From JBPOFY01 sp049889815 (GTDB lineage: Bacteria; Verrucomicrobiota; Verrucomicrobiia; Opitutales; Coraliomargaritaceae): a DNA stretch of 64,000 nucleotides. Of the stretch, positions 18,441-27,389 are shown piece after piece (position 1 is the stretch's first letter; each line of letters begins with the position of its first letter). Location: NCBI GenBank assembly GCA_049889815.1, contig JBMHCR010000019.1, forward strand, positions 62,001-126,000, in the 5' to 3' direction. The translations under genes and the position numbers were made by a program. The notes under the pieces were generated by a model. The model was given only the letters and a program-made list of their open reading frames with translations. It searched no databases and was not told where the DNA came from.

Positions 18441-20027
18441 TTAAAGTTTAATCACACGAATCTTCTCGATTGCTTGGTGATCCGTAATCTTCCTGGCGCA
18501 GGCTTCGGAGGGCGCGCTATCGAGTTCGAAAACGGACACTGCAAACCCTTCGCCCTGGTCGCGACTGAGCGACATGTTGGCGATGTTTACACTGTCTTCG
18601 CCGAGCGTGACGCCGATGAATCCGACGATGCCCGGAACGTCCTTATTCTTGAGAACGAGCAGTGTGGCATCGGTGTTCACCTCAACACCATGTCCATCGA
18701 TGGTAACGATACGTGGGTGTTGGTTTTTACCCACAAGCGTGCCGCCGATGGTGCGAGTTTTGCCACCCTTGCAGGTCACTTCGACTTCGACGAGATCGGT
18801 GAACTCAGCGTGTGCGGAGCTCTTCACTTGCTCGGTCTCAATGCCTAGGCGCTCGATCTTCTTCGGCGCGTTTACATCGTTTACGTTTTCGGAGATTTCG
18901 CGTAGGTAACCACGCTGGATCGCGTAGGTCAGTGGCATCGTGTCCAACTCAGTGATCTTACCGAAGTAACGGATCGTAACCTTTTCAACCCCCTCAGGAG
19001 CAAGTTGCTGAGAAAACGTGCCGAGCTTTTCACCAAGTGTCATGTACGGTGCAAGCTGATCGAGAAGCTTTGGATCGATGGACGGCATGTTGAGCGCATT
19101 GCGCACCATCTCACCCTTGAGGGCTTCGATCATTTGCTTGGCAACGTCGATACCGACATTTTCCTGCGCCTCTTGTGTAGATGCACCGAGGTGAGGCGTG
19201 AGCACAAGGTTCTCAGTCTTGCGGATCGCGCTGTCTTCTGCTGGTGGTTCGTCTTCGTAAACGTCGAGACCTGCAGCGGCAACTTTACCCGAGTTGAGTG
19301 CAGCAATGAGTGCTTCCTCATCGATGATGCCACCACGTGCGCAGTTGAAAACGCGAACGCCATCCTTCATGCGGCTGAACGCATCTGCGTTGAGCATGTG
19401 CTTGGTATCGGCAGTCAGCGGCATGTGCACTGTGATATAATCAGCATTTTCGATCACTTCGTCGAGTGTCGCTTGCTTCACACCGAGCGTCTTGGCACGA
19501 GACTCTGTCAAATAGGGGTCATAACCGATAACGGTCATGTTGAAAGCTTGTGCACGCTTTGCGACCTCTGCTCCAATACGACCCATACCAAGCACACCGA
19601 GGGTCTTACCGTTGAGCTCGGAGCCAGTGTAAAGTTTACGATCCCAGCGCCCGGCTGACATGCTTGCAGCGGCTTGTACGATTGGGCGAGTGCCGGCGAG
19701 CATGTGTGTGAATGTCAGCTCTGCAGTCGCCAAAGTGTTGCCCGTCGGCGTGTTCATGACAATGACACCGCGGTCGGTACATGCTTCGATATCGATGTTG
19801 TCCACACCGACTCCAGCACGGCCGACAACCTTAAGATTCGGCGCGGCGGCTACTACCTCTGCAGTCACGCGGGTATCTGATCGCAGTGCAATCGCATCGA
19901 CGTCCTTGACGAGTTCAAGAATCTGCTCTGGTGAAGATCCATAAGCTTCAATGACTTCAAAGCCGTCTTCAGCTTTGAACAAATCGACACCAATGGGAGA
20001 GATACGGTCGGCTACTAGTACTTTCAT
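18441..20027 (-). CDS. serA: D-3-phosphoglycerate dehydrogenase
   Basis: 528 residues, the long three-domain form. The substrate domain begins VLVADRISPIGVDLF and contains GRAGVGVDNID. The NAD loop is GMGRIGAEVA at about 146-155, the catalytic His lies in LTPHLGAST, and an intervening domain and a C-terminal ACT domain follow (VLKNKDVPGIVGFIG). It oxidises 3-phosphoglycerate to start serine synthesis; the ACT domain suggests serine feedback. The gene is monocistronic with a strong terminator. Confidence 0.97.
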   Translation of the reverse strand: MKVLVADRISPIGVDLFKAEDGFEVIEAYGSSPEQILELVKDVDAIALRSDTRVTAEVVAAAPNLKVVGRAGVGVDNIDIEACTDRGVIVMNTPTGNTLATAELTFTHMLAGTRPIVQAAASMSAGRWDRKLYTGSELNGKTLGVLGMGRIGAEVAKRAQAFNMTVIGYDPYLTESRAKTLGVKQATLDEVIENADYITVHMPLTADTKHMLNADAFSRMKDGVRVFNCARGGIIDEEALIAALNSGKVAAAGLDVYEDEPPAEDSAIRKTENLVLTPHLGASTQEAQENVGIDVAKQMIEALKGEMVRNALNMPSIDPKLLDQLAPYMTLGEKLGTFSQQLAPEGVEKVTIRYFGKITELDTMPLTYAIQRGYLREISENVNDVNAPKKIERLGIETEQVKSSAHAEFTDLVEVEVTCKGGKTRTIGGTLVGKNQHPRIVTIDGHGVEVNTDATLLVLKNKDVPGIVGFIGVTLGEDSVNIANMSLSRDQGEGFAVSVFELDSAPSEACARKITDHQAIEKIRVIKL

Positions 20028-20147
20028 AAGGAACGGCGCAGTAAATTTTCTTCATTGAGAATTGCAATGAAAACCTTGTGTGGCTGCGGATGGTTGAAGA
20101 AAGGGCGTTTCTTTCACATTTTAAGTTTTAACCAGTGATTTCAGGCT

Positions 20148-20894
20148 CTAGTCTTTGAGCTTTGCTCGGGTCAACTGGCTGTAAGCGTTTTTAATTGTGC
20201 TGTAAGGGTCAATAGAAGAGGCCTTTGCGCGCTCGTAAGCACTAACTACGCTGGGACTTGTGACGACCAGTTCGGAAACTGCGAGGGTTGCCTCCCACTC
20301 TGGGTTCAAAGAATCCACGAGACTAAATGGCTCACGTAAAGGGTTCATAGCAGTATCGCCGATCGAGCCTACAGTGTCACGAAGATTGGATGGCCCGACA
20401 AATGGCAGGACAATATAAGGACCTTCGCCGATGCCCCATGCACCTAAAGCCTGAGCGAGATCCTCAGCTGGGATTGGCTCAAGACCTTCGATATCGTCAG
20501 CAGGCGTGAAAACACCTAGGACACCAACCGTAGAATTGATCGCGAAGCGCCCAGTCTCTGTCCAAGCACCGCCCAGACGCCCCTGAAGTAGATTCCCACC
20601 CAGACGAATCGGGTAACGAATATTACGGAAGAAGTTCTGTGCGCCCTCTTGAACCGACTGCGGAGTCACCCATTGGTATCCATCCACAATTGGTTTGATC
20701 GCATTCGACAGTAAAAAGTCATTGAACTGGAAGGTCACACGATTTACCGGCTCAAAAGGGTCCCAGGTCGACGAAACCTCTGCCACATCATCACCATAAA
20801 GATCCGCTTCGTCGTCGGCGGTGAGTGCTTGCGTGGATGCCACCGCGAAAGCAGTGAGGGCGTAGGAAATAGTTTTAAAGCTGAAATTTTTCAT
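20148..20894 (-). CDS. mlaA: MlaA-like outer-membrane phospholipid-transport protein
   Basis: 248 residues. The family signatures are DPFEPVNRVTFQFND and, later, GVFTPADDIEGL, then GPSNLRDTVG. MlaA normally removes phospholipids from the outer leaflet of the outer membrane. The N-terminus is a Sec-type signal with AFAVASTQALTADD and has no lipobox cysteine, unlike the E. coli lipoprotein. It is the last gene of the mlaEFDCA operon and overlaps mlaC by 20 bases, so translation is probably coupled. Confidence 0.92.
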   Translation of the reverse strand: MKNFSFKTISYALTAFAVASTQALTADDEADLYGDDVAEVSSTWDPFEPVNRVTFQFNDFLLSNAIKPIVDGYQWVTPQSVQEGAQNFFRNIRYPIRLGGNLLQGRLGGAWTETGRFAINSTVGVLGVFTPADDIEGLEPIPAEDLAQALGAWGIGEGPYIVLPFVGPSNLRDTVGSIGDTAMNPLREPFSLVDSLNPEWEATLAVSELVVTSPSVVSAYERAKASSIDPYSTIKNAYSQLTRAKLKD

Positions 20895-21492
20895 TGAGAT
20901 CGTCTCTTTCGAGCAGTTCGGACAGAAGACTAATCAGCTCTGCGCCCGTTCCCTTACGAAAATGATCGTCAAACTGCTGCCGGAAGTTGGAAACCACGCT
21001 GATATCCTCGGCCACGATGTCAAAAAGTTGCCAACCAGACCCCATCAAACCCATCCGGTAGAGCACGCGGATCGGCTGGCCGCCCAGCACCACCACCGAG
21101 GGGATCTCGATACGCTTGGATGACACCTCTATGGTGTCTTCAAAAATAACTTCGGGGCGCTCCATTCCCTTAATACGCTGGACGTATGCTCTCACGACCA
21201 GTTGTTTGACCAGTTCCAAGACCTGCTCCTGCTCATCAGCACCCATCAACTTCCAGTTGCGCCCAATCGCACGGCGAATCAGCACCGTGATGTCAAAATT
21301 AGATTCGATGATTTCACGAACCTGAGCTTGCTTCTCCGCTACGCTCTGTTCGATACAGCAATCGCCGTAGACCACCTCTAGCGCAGCATCTACAGTTTGC
21401 GCGAGTTTTTCAGCCGGCGTTTGAGCACCCAAGAGCGAACCAACAAATAAAAGCGAAATACCCAGATACTGGAAAAACTGCTTCATCCTCAT
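20875..21492 (-). CDS. mlaC: MlaC-like periplasmic phospholipid-binding protein
   Basis: 205 residues with a signal peptide ending near LLGAQ. The mature part has the Tol-Ttg2/MlaC pattern: an N-terminal helix pair with NFDITVLIRRAIGRNWK, then VYRMGLMGSGWQLFDIVAEDISVV and NFRQQF. It shuttles lipids between the MlaFED complex and the outer-membrane MlaA. The ATG at 21492 and a second ATG two codons later are both possible. It follows mlaD at 12 bases. Confidence 0.9.
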   Translation of the reverse strand: MRMKQFFQYLGISLLFVGSLLGAQTPAEKLAQTVDAALEVVYGDCCIEQSVAEKQAQVREIIESNFDITVLIRRAIGRNWKLMGADEQEQVLELVKQLVVRAYVQRIKGMERPEVIFEDTIEVSSKRIEIPSVVVLGGQPIRVLYRMGLMGSGWQLFDIVAEDISVVSNFRQQFDDHFRKGTGAELISLLSELLERDDLNEKFQL

Positions 21493-21504
21493 TTAACAAT
21501 CGAT

Positions 21505-21966
21505 TTATCGTTCTTCTGTTTTGTCAATGCCACCAAGTGCAAAGCGACTGATCAAACTTTCGATATCCAATGCAGACTCGGTGTCCACGATCATGTCACC
21601 GGGCTCCAGTTGGAAGCCCGAGCCTCCAGGCGACAGGCTGACGTAGCGGTCGCCAATCAAACCAGCGGTCTTGATAGAAGCAATGGTGTCGACGTCCAAC
21701 AGCAATGAATTCCGGAGCTCCAGAGTGACAATAGCAAAAAAGTTATCACTGAGCTCAACACGCTTGACGACCCCGACCGGCACACCCGCGATTTCGATAC
21801 GGCTACCGGTATTCACGCCAGCGGCACTACTGAAGCGCGCCTGCAACTCGTAACTATCACTCCCGAAGAAATGGGCCCCGCCGATCTGTATTGCGAGATA
21901 AAACACCGCCGCAAGCCCGACCAAGACAAAACTGCCCACTAGAAATTCTACTTTTCGATTGTCCAT
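21505..21966 (-). CDS. mlaD: MlaD-like MCE-domain protein
   Basis: 153 residues. A short cytoplasmic start, one membrane helix at about 8-27, and an MCE domain at about 38-118 with SSAAGVNTGSRIEIAGVPVG. The C-terminal tail is about 30 residues. MCE proteins form a hexameric ring that carries lipids from the MlaEF transporter. It is encoded between the ATPase and MlaC genes. Confidence 0.93.
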   Translation of the reverse strand: MDNRKVEFLVGSFVLVGLAAVFYLAIQIGGAHFFGSDSYELQARFSSAAGVNTGSRIEIAGVPVGVVKRVELSDNFFAIVTLELRNSLLLDVDTIASIKTAGLIGDRYVSLSPGGSGFQLEPGDMIVDTESALDIESLISRFALGGIDKTEER

Positions 21967-21982
21967 AAATATTTCTCCTTAT

Positions 21983-22738
21983 CTAAGCTACCGGCTCCCT
22001 ACCGTAGTTTGCTTTGTTTAAAAATCCAGACAGTGCCGATTCAGCATCAGCATTGAGCTCCGATGGCTCCCCAAAGAACTTTATCAGCCCCTCATCCAAC
22101 CAAGCAACTTTGTCACTAATTTCAAAGACCTCAGGGATGTCGTGACTGACCAACAGAGCGGTGAAGCCGAAGCGCTCGCGATAATCCGCGATCATTTCAA
22201 AGACGCTAAACTTACGTTCGGGATCCAGCCCAGTCGTCGGTTCGTCAAAGAGCACTAATTGGGGCTTCGTTATCAAAGCACGTGCCAGCGCCACACGCTT
22301 CTTCATTCCACCTGAAAGTTCGCCAGGATAACGCTGAGCCGAGTCCGACAACTCCAAATGCTTCAACATCGCTTCGACCTGCTCTCGAATTTCTGAGCGG
22401 CTCAAGCTCGATGCTTCAAGCAATGGCAACGCAACATTCTCTGCCGACGTCATCGAATCGAACAAGGCGTTGTTCTGAAACATGTAGCTGAAAGATACGC
22501 CTTCTTCACTCGAGGTCTTACGACTCTTGCCAATCGCTCGTCCATCCAGCTCGATGGTTCCAGCATCCTGCTGCAACAAGTTGGCAATACACTTGAGTAG
22601 CACCGATTTCCCTATGCCACTCTTGCCAATGATAGTCGTGACCGATGCTCGTGCCACATCCAAATCGATGCCATCTAATACTCGATTCTCACCGAAGTGC
22701 TTTTTCAAGCCGCGTATTTTGAGAAACACTTCTTCCAT
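21983..22738 (-). CDS. mlaF: MlaF-like ABC transporter ATPase
   Basis: 251 residues. Walker A is GKSGIGKSV at about 37-45, the signature motif is LSGGMKKRVALARAL, Walker B is LVLFDEPTTGLD and the switch His lies in LLVSHD. The GMKKR sequence is typical of the Mla branch. The start codon overlaps the mlaE stop as TGATG at 22738. It powers lipid movement through MlaE. Confidence 0.95.
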   Translation of the reverse strand: MEEVFLKIRGLKKHFGENRVLDGIDLDVARASVTTIIGKSGIGKSVLLKCIANLLQQDAGTIELDGRAIGKSRKTSSEEGVSFSYMFQNNALFDSMTSAENVALPLLEASSLSRSEIREQVEAMLKHLELSDSAQRYPGELSGGMKKRVALARALITKPQLVLFDEPTTGLDPERKFSVFEMIADYRERFGFTALLVSHDIPEVFEISDKVAWLDEGLIKFFGEPSELNADAESALSGFLNKANYGREPVA

Positions 22739-23529
22739 CAGATTAGAAAAGATGTGATTAAATAATCGAAGGCCAATACGCTCACGCTCGACCAGACGAC
22801 CGCGCGGGTCGCCGACTCACTCACACCACGCACACCCGGAAAGGACGCTTTGCGGTGCGTATTGAAACCTCGATACGAACAAATCAAAATGGTAACCAGT
22901 CCAAACACGAGCGCCTTGATGTAACCACTGTAGACATCATCCCAACCGATGCTCGCCTCAATGTGATGCCAATACACCCCCGCATCAACGCCGAGCAAAA
23001 CGCTACCGGTTAAATAACCACCAAAGATGCCGACCAGATTAAAAATCGCCGTCAGCATCGGGAAACAAAGGATCGCCGCTACCAATCGAGGACCTATCAG
23101 ATAACCCTTGGAGTCGACACCCATCGTTTGCAGCGCATCGATCTGCTCATCATTACGCTGAATGCCAAGTTCCGATGCCATAGCCGAGCCCGCCTGCCCA
23201 ACCACCATCAGGGCCGTGAGTACCGGACCGAGCTCACGGACTAGGGAGAGTCCCACCGCATCGCCCAGTGCCGCTTCAGCACCGAGACGCACTAGCGTGT
23301 AATACAGTTGCAGCCCCATGACCAAACCAGTGAAAAGTCCCACCGTAAGAACAATTGGCAGACAGCGCACTCCAATCTCATGAATTGCCTGAGTGAGCTT
23401 TGCCAAACGGTTTCGCTGAGCAATGAAGCCACGCAAAGACCCAAACCCGAAGAGAGATATCTCCCCGAGCTCGTAGACCACAGTTAGTGCCAAACGTCCA
23501 AATGCGCTAATCATACAAGAGCCAATCAT
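22738..23529 (-). CDS. mlaE: MlaE-like ABC permease
   Basis: 263 residues with five or six membrane helices and the MlaE family pattern (GLFTGLVMGLQ, LVRELGPVLTALMVVGQAGSA, ASELGIQRNDEQIDAL). MlaE dimerises under the MlaD ring. It is the first gene of the operon, about 110 bases from a divergent tRNA-Gly gene, so the promoter should lie within 23530-23641. Confidence 0.95.
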   Translation of the reverse strand: MIGSCMISAFGRLALTVVYELGEISLFGFGSLRGFIAQRNRLAKLTQAIHEIGVRCLPIVLTVGLFTGLVMGLQLYYTLVRLGAEAALGDAVGLSLVRELGPVLTALMVVGQAGSAMASELGIQRNDEQIDALQTMGVDSKGYLIGPRLVAAILCFPMLTAIFNLVGIFGGYLTGSVLLGVDAGVYWHHIEASIGWDDVYSGYIKALVFGLVTILICSYRGFNTHRKASFPGVRGVSESATRAVVWSSVSVLAFDYLITSFLI

Positions 23530-23641
23530 TCCTTACCAGAAAAGCAATGGAGGCTAAAGTGAATACTTGAAAGGCGAAAATCATATGATTCCTGACTTGA
23601 CCGACCACCACCTGTAAAGGCATTTTGAAAGTTTTCCTAAC

Positions 23642-23716
<75 letters not shown>

Positions 23717-23726
23717 TTTTAGCTTT

Positions 23727-23757
23727 TAAAGCCCTGCTCTAAGCGGGGCTTTTTTTG
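23727..23757 (+). terminator. terminator of tRNA-Gly
   Basis: AAAGCCC pairs with GGGGCTTT around the loop TGCTCTAAGC and is followed by a T run. From here to 24032 I see no gene or structured element. Confidence 0.88.
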
Positions 23758-24032
23758 TTGCCCGCTATTAAGCCTATTTGAAGCGATTGTGTGGTTAAGT
23801 GTTAATGAACTGCGCCAAAGATAGCACGATTCTTGGATCACTCATTTTGTCCCTAATTTCAACAAATTTTGTCTGAATCAGCAAACGTGTGAGGTATGTA
23901 AAGAATCTCACTGGGGGACCGAGGAGCCGTTGCTCAGGATCTGTCGATAACAGCCGGTTCCCTCGAAAAATATGTCGGGCTCAAGAGCCAGAAAGATCGC
24001 AACCTAGAAGGCTGCGATCCATTCCATTTGCC

Positions 24033-24064
24033 AAAAAAAAAGCCCCGCATAAGCGGGGCTTTTG
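24033..24064 (-). terminator. terminator of the secreted calcium-repeat protein gene
   Basis: On the minus strand AAAAGCCCCGC and GCGGGGCTTTT form a perfect stem with a TTAT loop and a long T run. It lies 17 bases past the stop codon. Its stem resembles the tRNA-Gly terminator 300 bases away. Confidence 0.92.
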
Positions 24065-24081
24065 AAAATATCAGGTGAGGA

Positions 24082-25161
24082 CTACTCTGCCGCCTTGAAA
24101 CGGTAGAATTGTGAGCCTTCTGAGGCGTCGACTGAGATCGTGTGCTCGGTAGTCGTCGCGTTTGACCAGTCATCGACATCAGATGTCTCCTCTAGGGTCA
24201 GCGTCAGGCTAGCCTGACCGCCTGCAACCTCGATCATTGTCGAACCAGGACGCAGGTCACGTACTTGATCGAGTGTGAGACCGCCACCACCGGAGCCGGT
24301 TTGCGCGAAGGAGTAATCGACAGTTGGATCGAAGCCAGCGGCGACCACGTCACCATCACTCACGCCATCGCCAGAGGTATCTGCATTTGTTGGGTCAGTG
24401 CCCAAAGTAAACTCTTGGGCATTGGTGAGACCGTCGGAGTCTGGATCACCCGCACCATCTTGGTCTAGGTTGCCGAAATACTCGTTTTCAAAGCCGTCCC
24501 CAAGACCATCTTCGTCGGTATCAAAAATCACGCTGAACTGCAGTGTGTGTGCACGAGCGACCAAAGAACCCGCTGTACCACCACCGTTGTTGTAGACAAG
24601 CTCTTGAACCGGATCGAAACTGAGCCAGTAACCATCTTGCACGAACTGCCAAACGCCACCGTTATCGCCGAAGAGGTAGAGCGTCTCTCCATTCACGTCT
24701 GCGAAACGGTCTGTATCACCAGTACCGCTACCACCTGCGATGATACCACCGGTGAATCCGTCGAATACGATAATGCCACCACTATCAGTCGTAGTGCCTG
24801 AAACGTTGGAAACGGACATAGTGATATCGGTCAAGGAACCAAATCCAGTATCAAGACCTTGACCCCAACCACGAAGAGCTGCGTTATCCGATGTAGCATT
24901 GAGTTGGAAGGTGACTGTATCGTTGGCAGAGCCGTCGCCATCCAAATCCAGATTACTGTAGGTGATATTCCAATACAGAGAGTAAGGAGCTTCAACGTCA
25001 GTCTCGTCCAACTCGACCTTGCTATCGTTCAGCACAGCGTTTTCGTCGTGACCGAAGACGCCTGTTCCGCGGATATCGAGATTTTGAATGGTGACTTCCG
25101 CCGCGGTTGCGATGGAACCAAGGGTGAGCGTGATTAGTGGGAGTAGTTTTAGGGATTTCAT
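24082..25161 (-). CDS. secreted protein with DxDxDG calcium-binding repeats
   Basis: 359 residues. The signal peptide ends at TATA-A near residue 21. Residues about 22-210 form a beta-rich, Asp/Gly/Thr-rich domain of unknown family. Residues about 214-275 contain thrombospondin-type-3-like loops (DTDEDGLGDGFE, DPDSDGLTNAQEF, DTSGDGVSDGD), which bind calcium and usually act as rigid linkers in exported Verrucomicrobiota proteins. A final domain of about 80 residues ends in SQFYRFKAAE. There is no PEP-CTERM tail. It is single-gene and has a strong terminator. Surface adhesion or polysaccharide binding is possible but unproven. Confidence 0.8.
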   Translation of the reverse strand: MKSLKLLPLITLTLGSIATAAEVTIQNLDIRGTGVFGHDENAVLNDSKVELDETDVEAPYSLYWNITYSNLDLDGDGSANDTVTFQLNATSDNAALRGWGQGLDTGFGSLTDITMSVSNVSGTTTDSGGIIVFDGFTGGIIAGGSGTGDTDRFADVNGETLYLFGDNGGVWQFVQDGYWLSFDPVQELVYNNGGGTAGSLVARAHTLQFSVIFDTDEDGLGDGFENEYFGNLDQDGAGDPDSDGLTNAQEFTLGTDPTNADTSGDGVSDGDVVAAGFDPTVDYSFAQTGSGGGGLTLDQVRDLRPGSTMIEVAGGQASLTLTLEETSDVDDWSNATTTEHTISVDASEGSQFYRFKAAE

Positions 25162-25389
25162 ATGATCCCAATAAAAGGCCCAAAAAAAACGGATGCAAGC
25201 AATAAATACTTCAATTCGGCAATTTTACACAATCCGTCCACAAAATCCAGAGCACAGTAGAGCGACCAAACCCCTACCAGTTCTTTTAAGTCATTGCGAG
25301 AAAATGCCGCTTCCCGCCGGATACTCAGAATGGCGGGCAGACATCGACTTCTGGCTAGCAATCAGCCAACATGCGACTAAGCTACTTGG

Positions 25390-25761
25390 ATGGTAATCGC
25401 AAGTTACAGTAAGCCAGAGGAAGCGCACCTTGCCGCATCTATTCTACGTGGCAGCGGGATCGACGCCTACGTGCGCGACGAGCACACCATCGGTATGTAC
25501 TGGCTCTACTCAACCGCGATCGGCGGCGTAAAATTGGAAGTTGCCGATATAGACACTGACCATGCCCTAGAAGTTCTGCAGTTGGCCAAGCAAAACGAGG
25601 ACGCTCTACTGGTTTGCCCAGACTGCCAATCAAGCAGGGTTCGGGTGCGCCAACTGAGCTTGCTCAATGCGTTGAGTATCGCGTTCTATCTACCACTGCC
25701 GTTTACCTGCCGCAAAGTCGACTGCATGGACTGCGGCAAAAGCTTTGAACGCAAACATTAG
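25390..25761 (+). CDS. DUF2007-domain protein with zinc-ribbon tail
   Basis: 123 residues. The N-terminal 70 residues match the DUF2007 pattern (SYSKPEEAHLAASILRGSGIDAYVRDE, then GGVKLEVADIDTDHALEVL), a small alpha/beta domain often called a putative signal-transducing protein. The C-terminal part has two CxxC pairs (CPDC and CMDC), probably one zinc ribbon, separated by a short hydrophobic segment. It converges on the oxidoreductase gene and the stop codons overlap (25758-25761). Confidence 0.8.
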   Translation: MVIASYSKPEEAHLAASILRGSGIDAYVRDEHTIGMYWLYSTAIGGVKLEVADIDTDHALEVLQLAKQNEDALLVCPDCQSSRVRVRQLSLLNALSIAFYLPLPFTCRKVDCMDCGKSFERKH

Positions 25762-27215
25762 CTCCTCGCCTGTTCGTAGAGCCACTTGTCCATCTTATTG
25801 GCGGTAATGACACCGTAATTCATGGTACCGAGCCAGCCAGACATGATGATCCCGACGGAGCCTGCATGATAGAGCCCCTCGATCTGGTCGGATAACTCCA
25901 TGGAGACTTTGAGCCCCTCAAACTTAGTGCCAAATGAAGTGCCTTGCATGGATTTGGTGTAAAAGTTCACCGTACGCGGAGTCGCCGCTTCAATATGATC
26001 GATTTTGTCGCGCACGCCAGGGATAAAGGTCTCCAAGCTACTTACGCACTCTTCGCAAATACGAGCCTTTTCGGCTTCGTATTCTTCATGAGTCAAGTCG
26101 GCCCACTCGTCCCAGCGAGCATTGAGCGATGCGACCACGGTATAGCGATCTTGGGACAGGTGCGGACGGGTCTCGGGGTAATAGACTGAGAAGGTGTGGC
26201 TCGAAGTCTTGATCGAGGTTAATTCGTCGATGCTGTATTCGGGCGCCTTCGAAGTAAATACCAGGTCGCCGATATTCGGAATGGTTTCGCCCTTCTTGAT
26301 GCCCATGTAGACCTGACAGGAACTGGTGTTGTTGCGCACTGCTTTCACCTCTTTAACAAACTCCTCGGAGAACTTATCTTCACCGACGAGATGCTGAATC
26401 GTGTTACGGACGTTGGCATTCGAGAGGATTGCCTTACAGCGCACCGTGCGAGTTGGAAATTCCTCGCCGCCCGTGTTTTGACTCTTCACGCGCACAGCGA
26501 CGACCTTGCCGTCTTCGACATCAACCCCTTCAACCAGAGCGCACTTTCGAACCTCACAGCCATTGCTCTGCAGCTCTTTGACCATTTTCTTGATAAGCGT
26601 GTCAGTGCCACCTTGGAAGGTGAAGACGCCCTTGCTCATAAAGTTAGAGAAAACGATACCGTAGGTGATCGCAGGGTCATCGATATGTGAACCATTGGCA
26701 TAGGAAATCGGCTCCATCAGCAGGCGATGCACATCCGTGCGCCCTGGGAAGAACTCCTCAAACATCTCACCCGTGGTCTGCGTGTTGTCGTCATAAAAAT
26801 TCATTGCACGCAGATGGTCGTAAAAACCTTCGACCTTTTCACGCTCGATCTTGAAATCGTTGACCAAAATGTCGGTGAAATTGCCCCGCTCGAAAGTCGT
26901 CCAGACGTTCATCTGTGGATTGATGAAACGCACATCCTTCAGCTGATGAATTGAATCAGCGATCTCCTTAGTCCAGTATTTACGGCAAGATTTGACCATC
27001 CCATACGGGAAGCCATGCAGCGAAATGTCGAAGATGTGCCCGCCTGGACGCTTGAACCAAGTTGCGAGTCCGCCGAACTGATAATGGTGCTCCAGCAACA
27101 GCACCTTGTGCCCGTTCTTGGCGAGATAGTTCGCGCCGGTGAGTCCGCCCAAACCGGAACCAATCACGACTACGTCGTATTCGTCTTCAATGCCTTCAAG
27201 CCAATCTTTTGCCAT
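25758..27215 (-). CDS. CrtI/phytoene-desaturase-like FAD oxidoreductase
   Basis: 485 residues. The N-terminal FAD fold is VVVIGSGLGGLTGANYLAK...VLLLEHH at about residues 15-43, followed by GG.A..F and a C-terminal YHAGSVGIIMSGWLGTMNYG block that completes the FAD site. This is the carotene isomerase/retinol saturase-like branch of the phytoene desaturase superfamily. The substrate is probably a hydrophobic polyene or lipid, but no carotenoid or hopanoid gene is nearby to confirm this. The gene is divergent from the MotA-VWA operon. Confidence 0.85.
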   Translation of the reverse strand: MAKDWLEGIEDEYDVVVIGSGLGGLTGANYLAKNGHKVLLLEHHYQFGGLATWFKRPGGHIFDISLHGFPYGMVKSCRKYWTKEIADSIHQLKDVRFINPQMNVWTTFERGNFTDILVNDFKIEREKVEGFYDHLRAMNFYDDNTQTTGEMFEEFFPGRTDVHRLLMEPISYANGSHIDDPAITYGIVFSNFMSKGVFTFQGGTDTLIKKMVKELQSNGCEVRKCALVEGVDVEDGKVVAVRVKSQNTGGEEFPTRTVRCKAILSNANVRNTIQHLVGEDKFSEEFVKEVKAVRNNTSSCQVYMGIKKGETIPNIGDLVFTSKAPEYSIDELTSIKTSSHTFSVYYPETRPHLSQDRYTVVASLNARWDEWADLTHEEYEAEKARICEECVSSLETFIPGVRDKIDHIEAATPRTVNFYTKSMQGTSFGTKFEGLKVSMELSDQIEGLYHAGSVGIIMSGWLGTMNYGVITANKMDKWLYEQARS

Positions 27216-27351
27216 AACTAGTCAGTATTCAAAAATTCGGAAAAACACGAAAGAAGCGCGGAAACTCGGATGCGCAAACGAAAAAACAAAATGGACCACC
27301 GCCCAAGTTCCTCACCTTTTCTATTTTGCATCTGGAACAATACACGTCATG

Positions 27352-27377
27352 CTACTCGCTACGCACTATCCACTACC
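27352..27377. repeat. period-7 array before the MotA-like gene
   Basis: Units CTACTCG, CTACGCA, CTATCCA and CTACC repeat every 7 bases. The array ends 12 bases before the start codon at 27390. Confidence 0.75.
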
Positions 27378-27389
27378 TTCTTAAAACCT

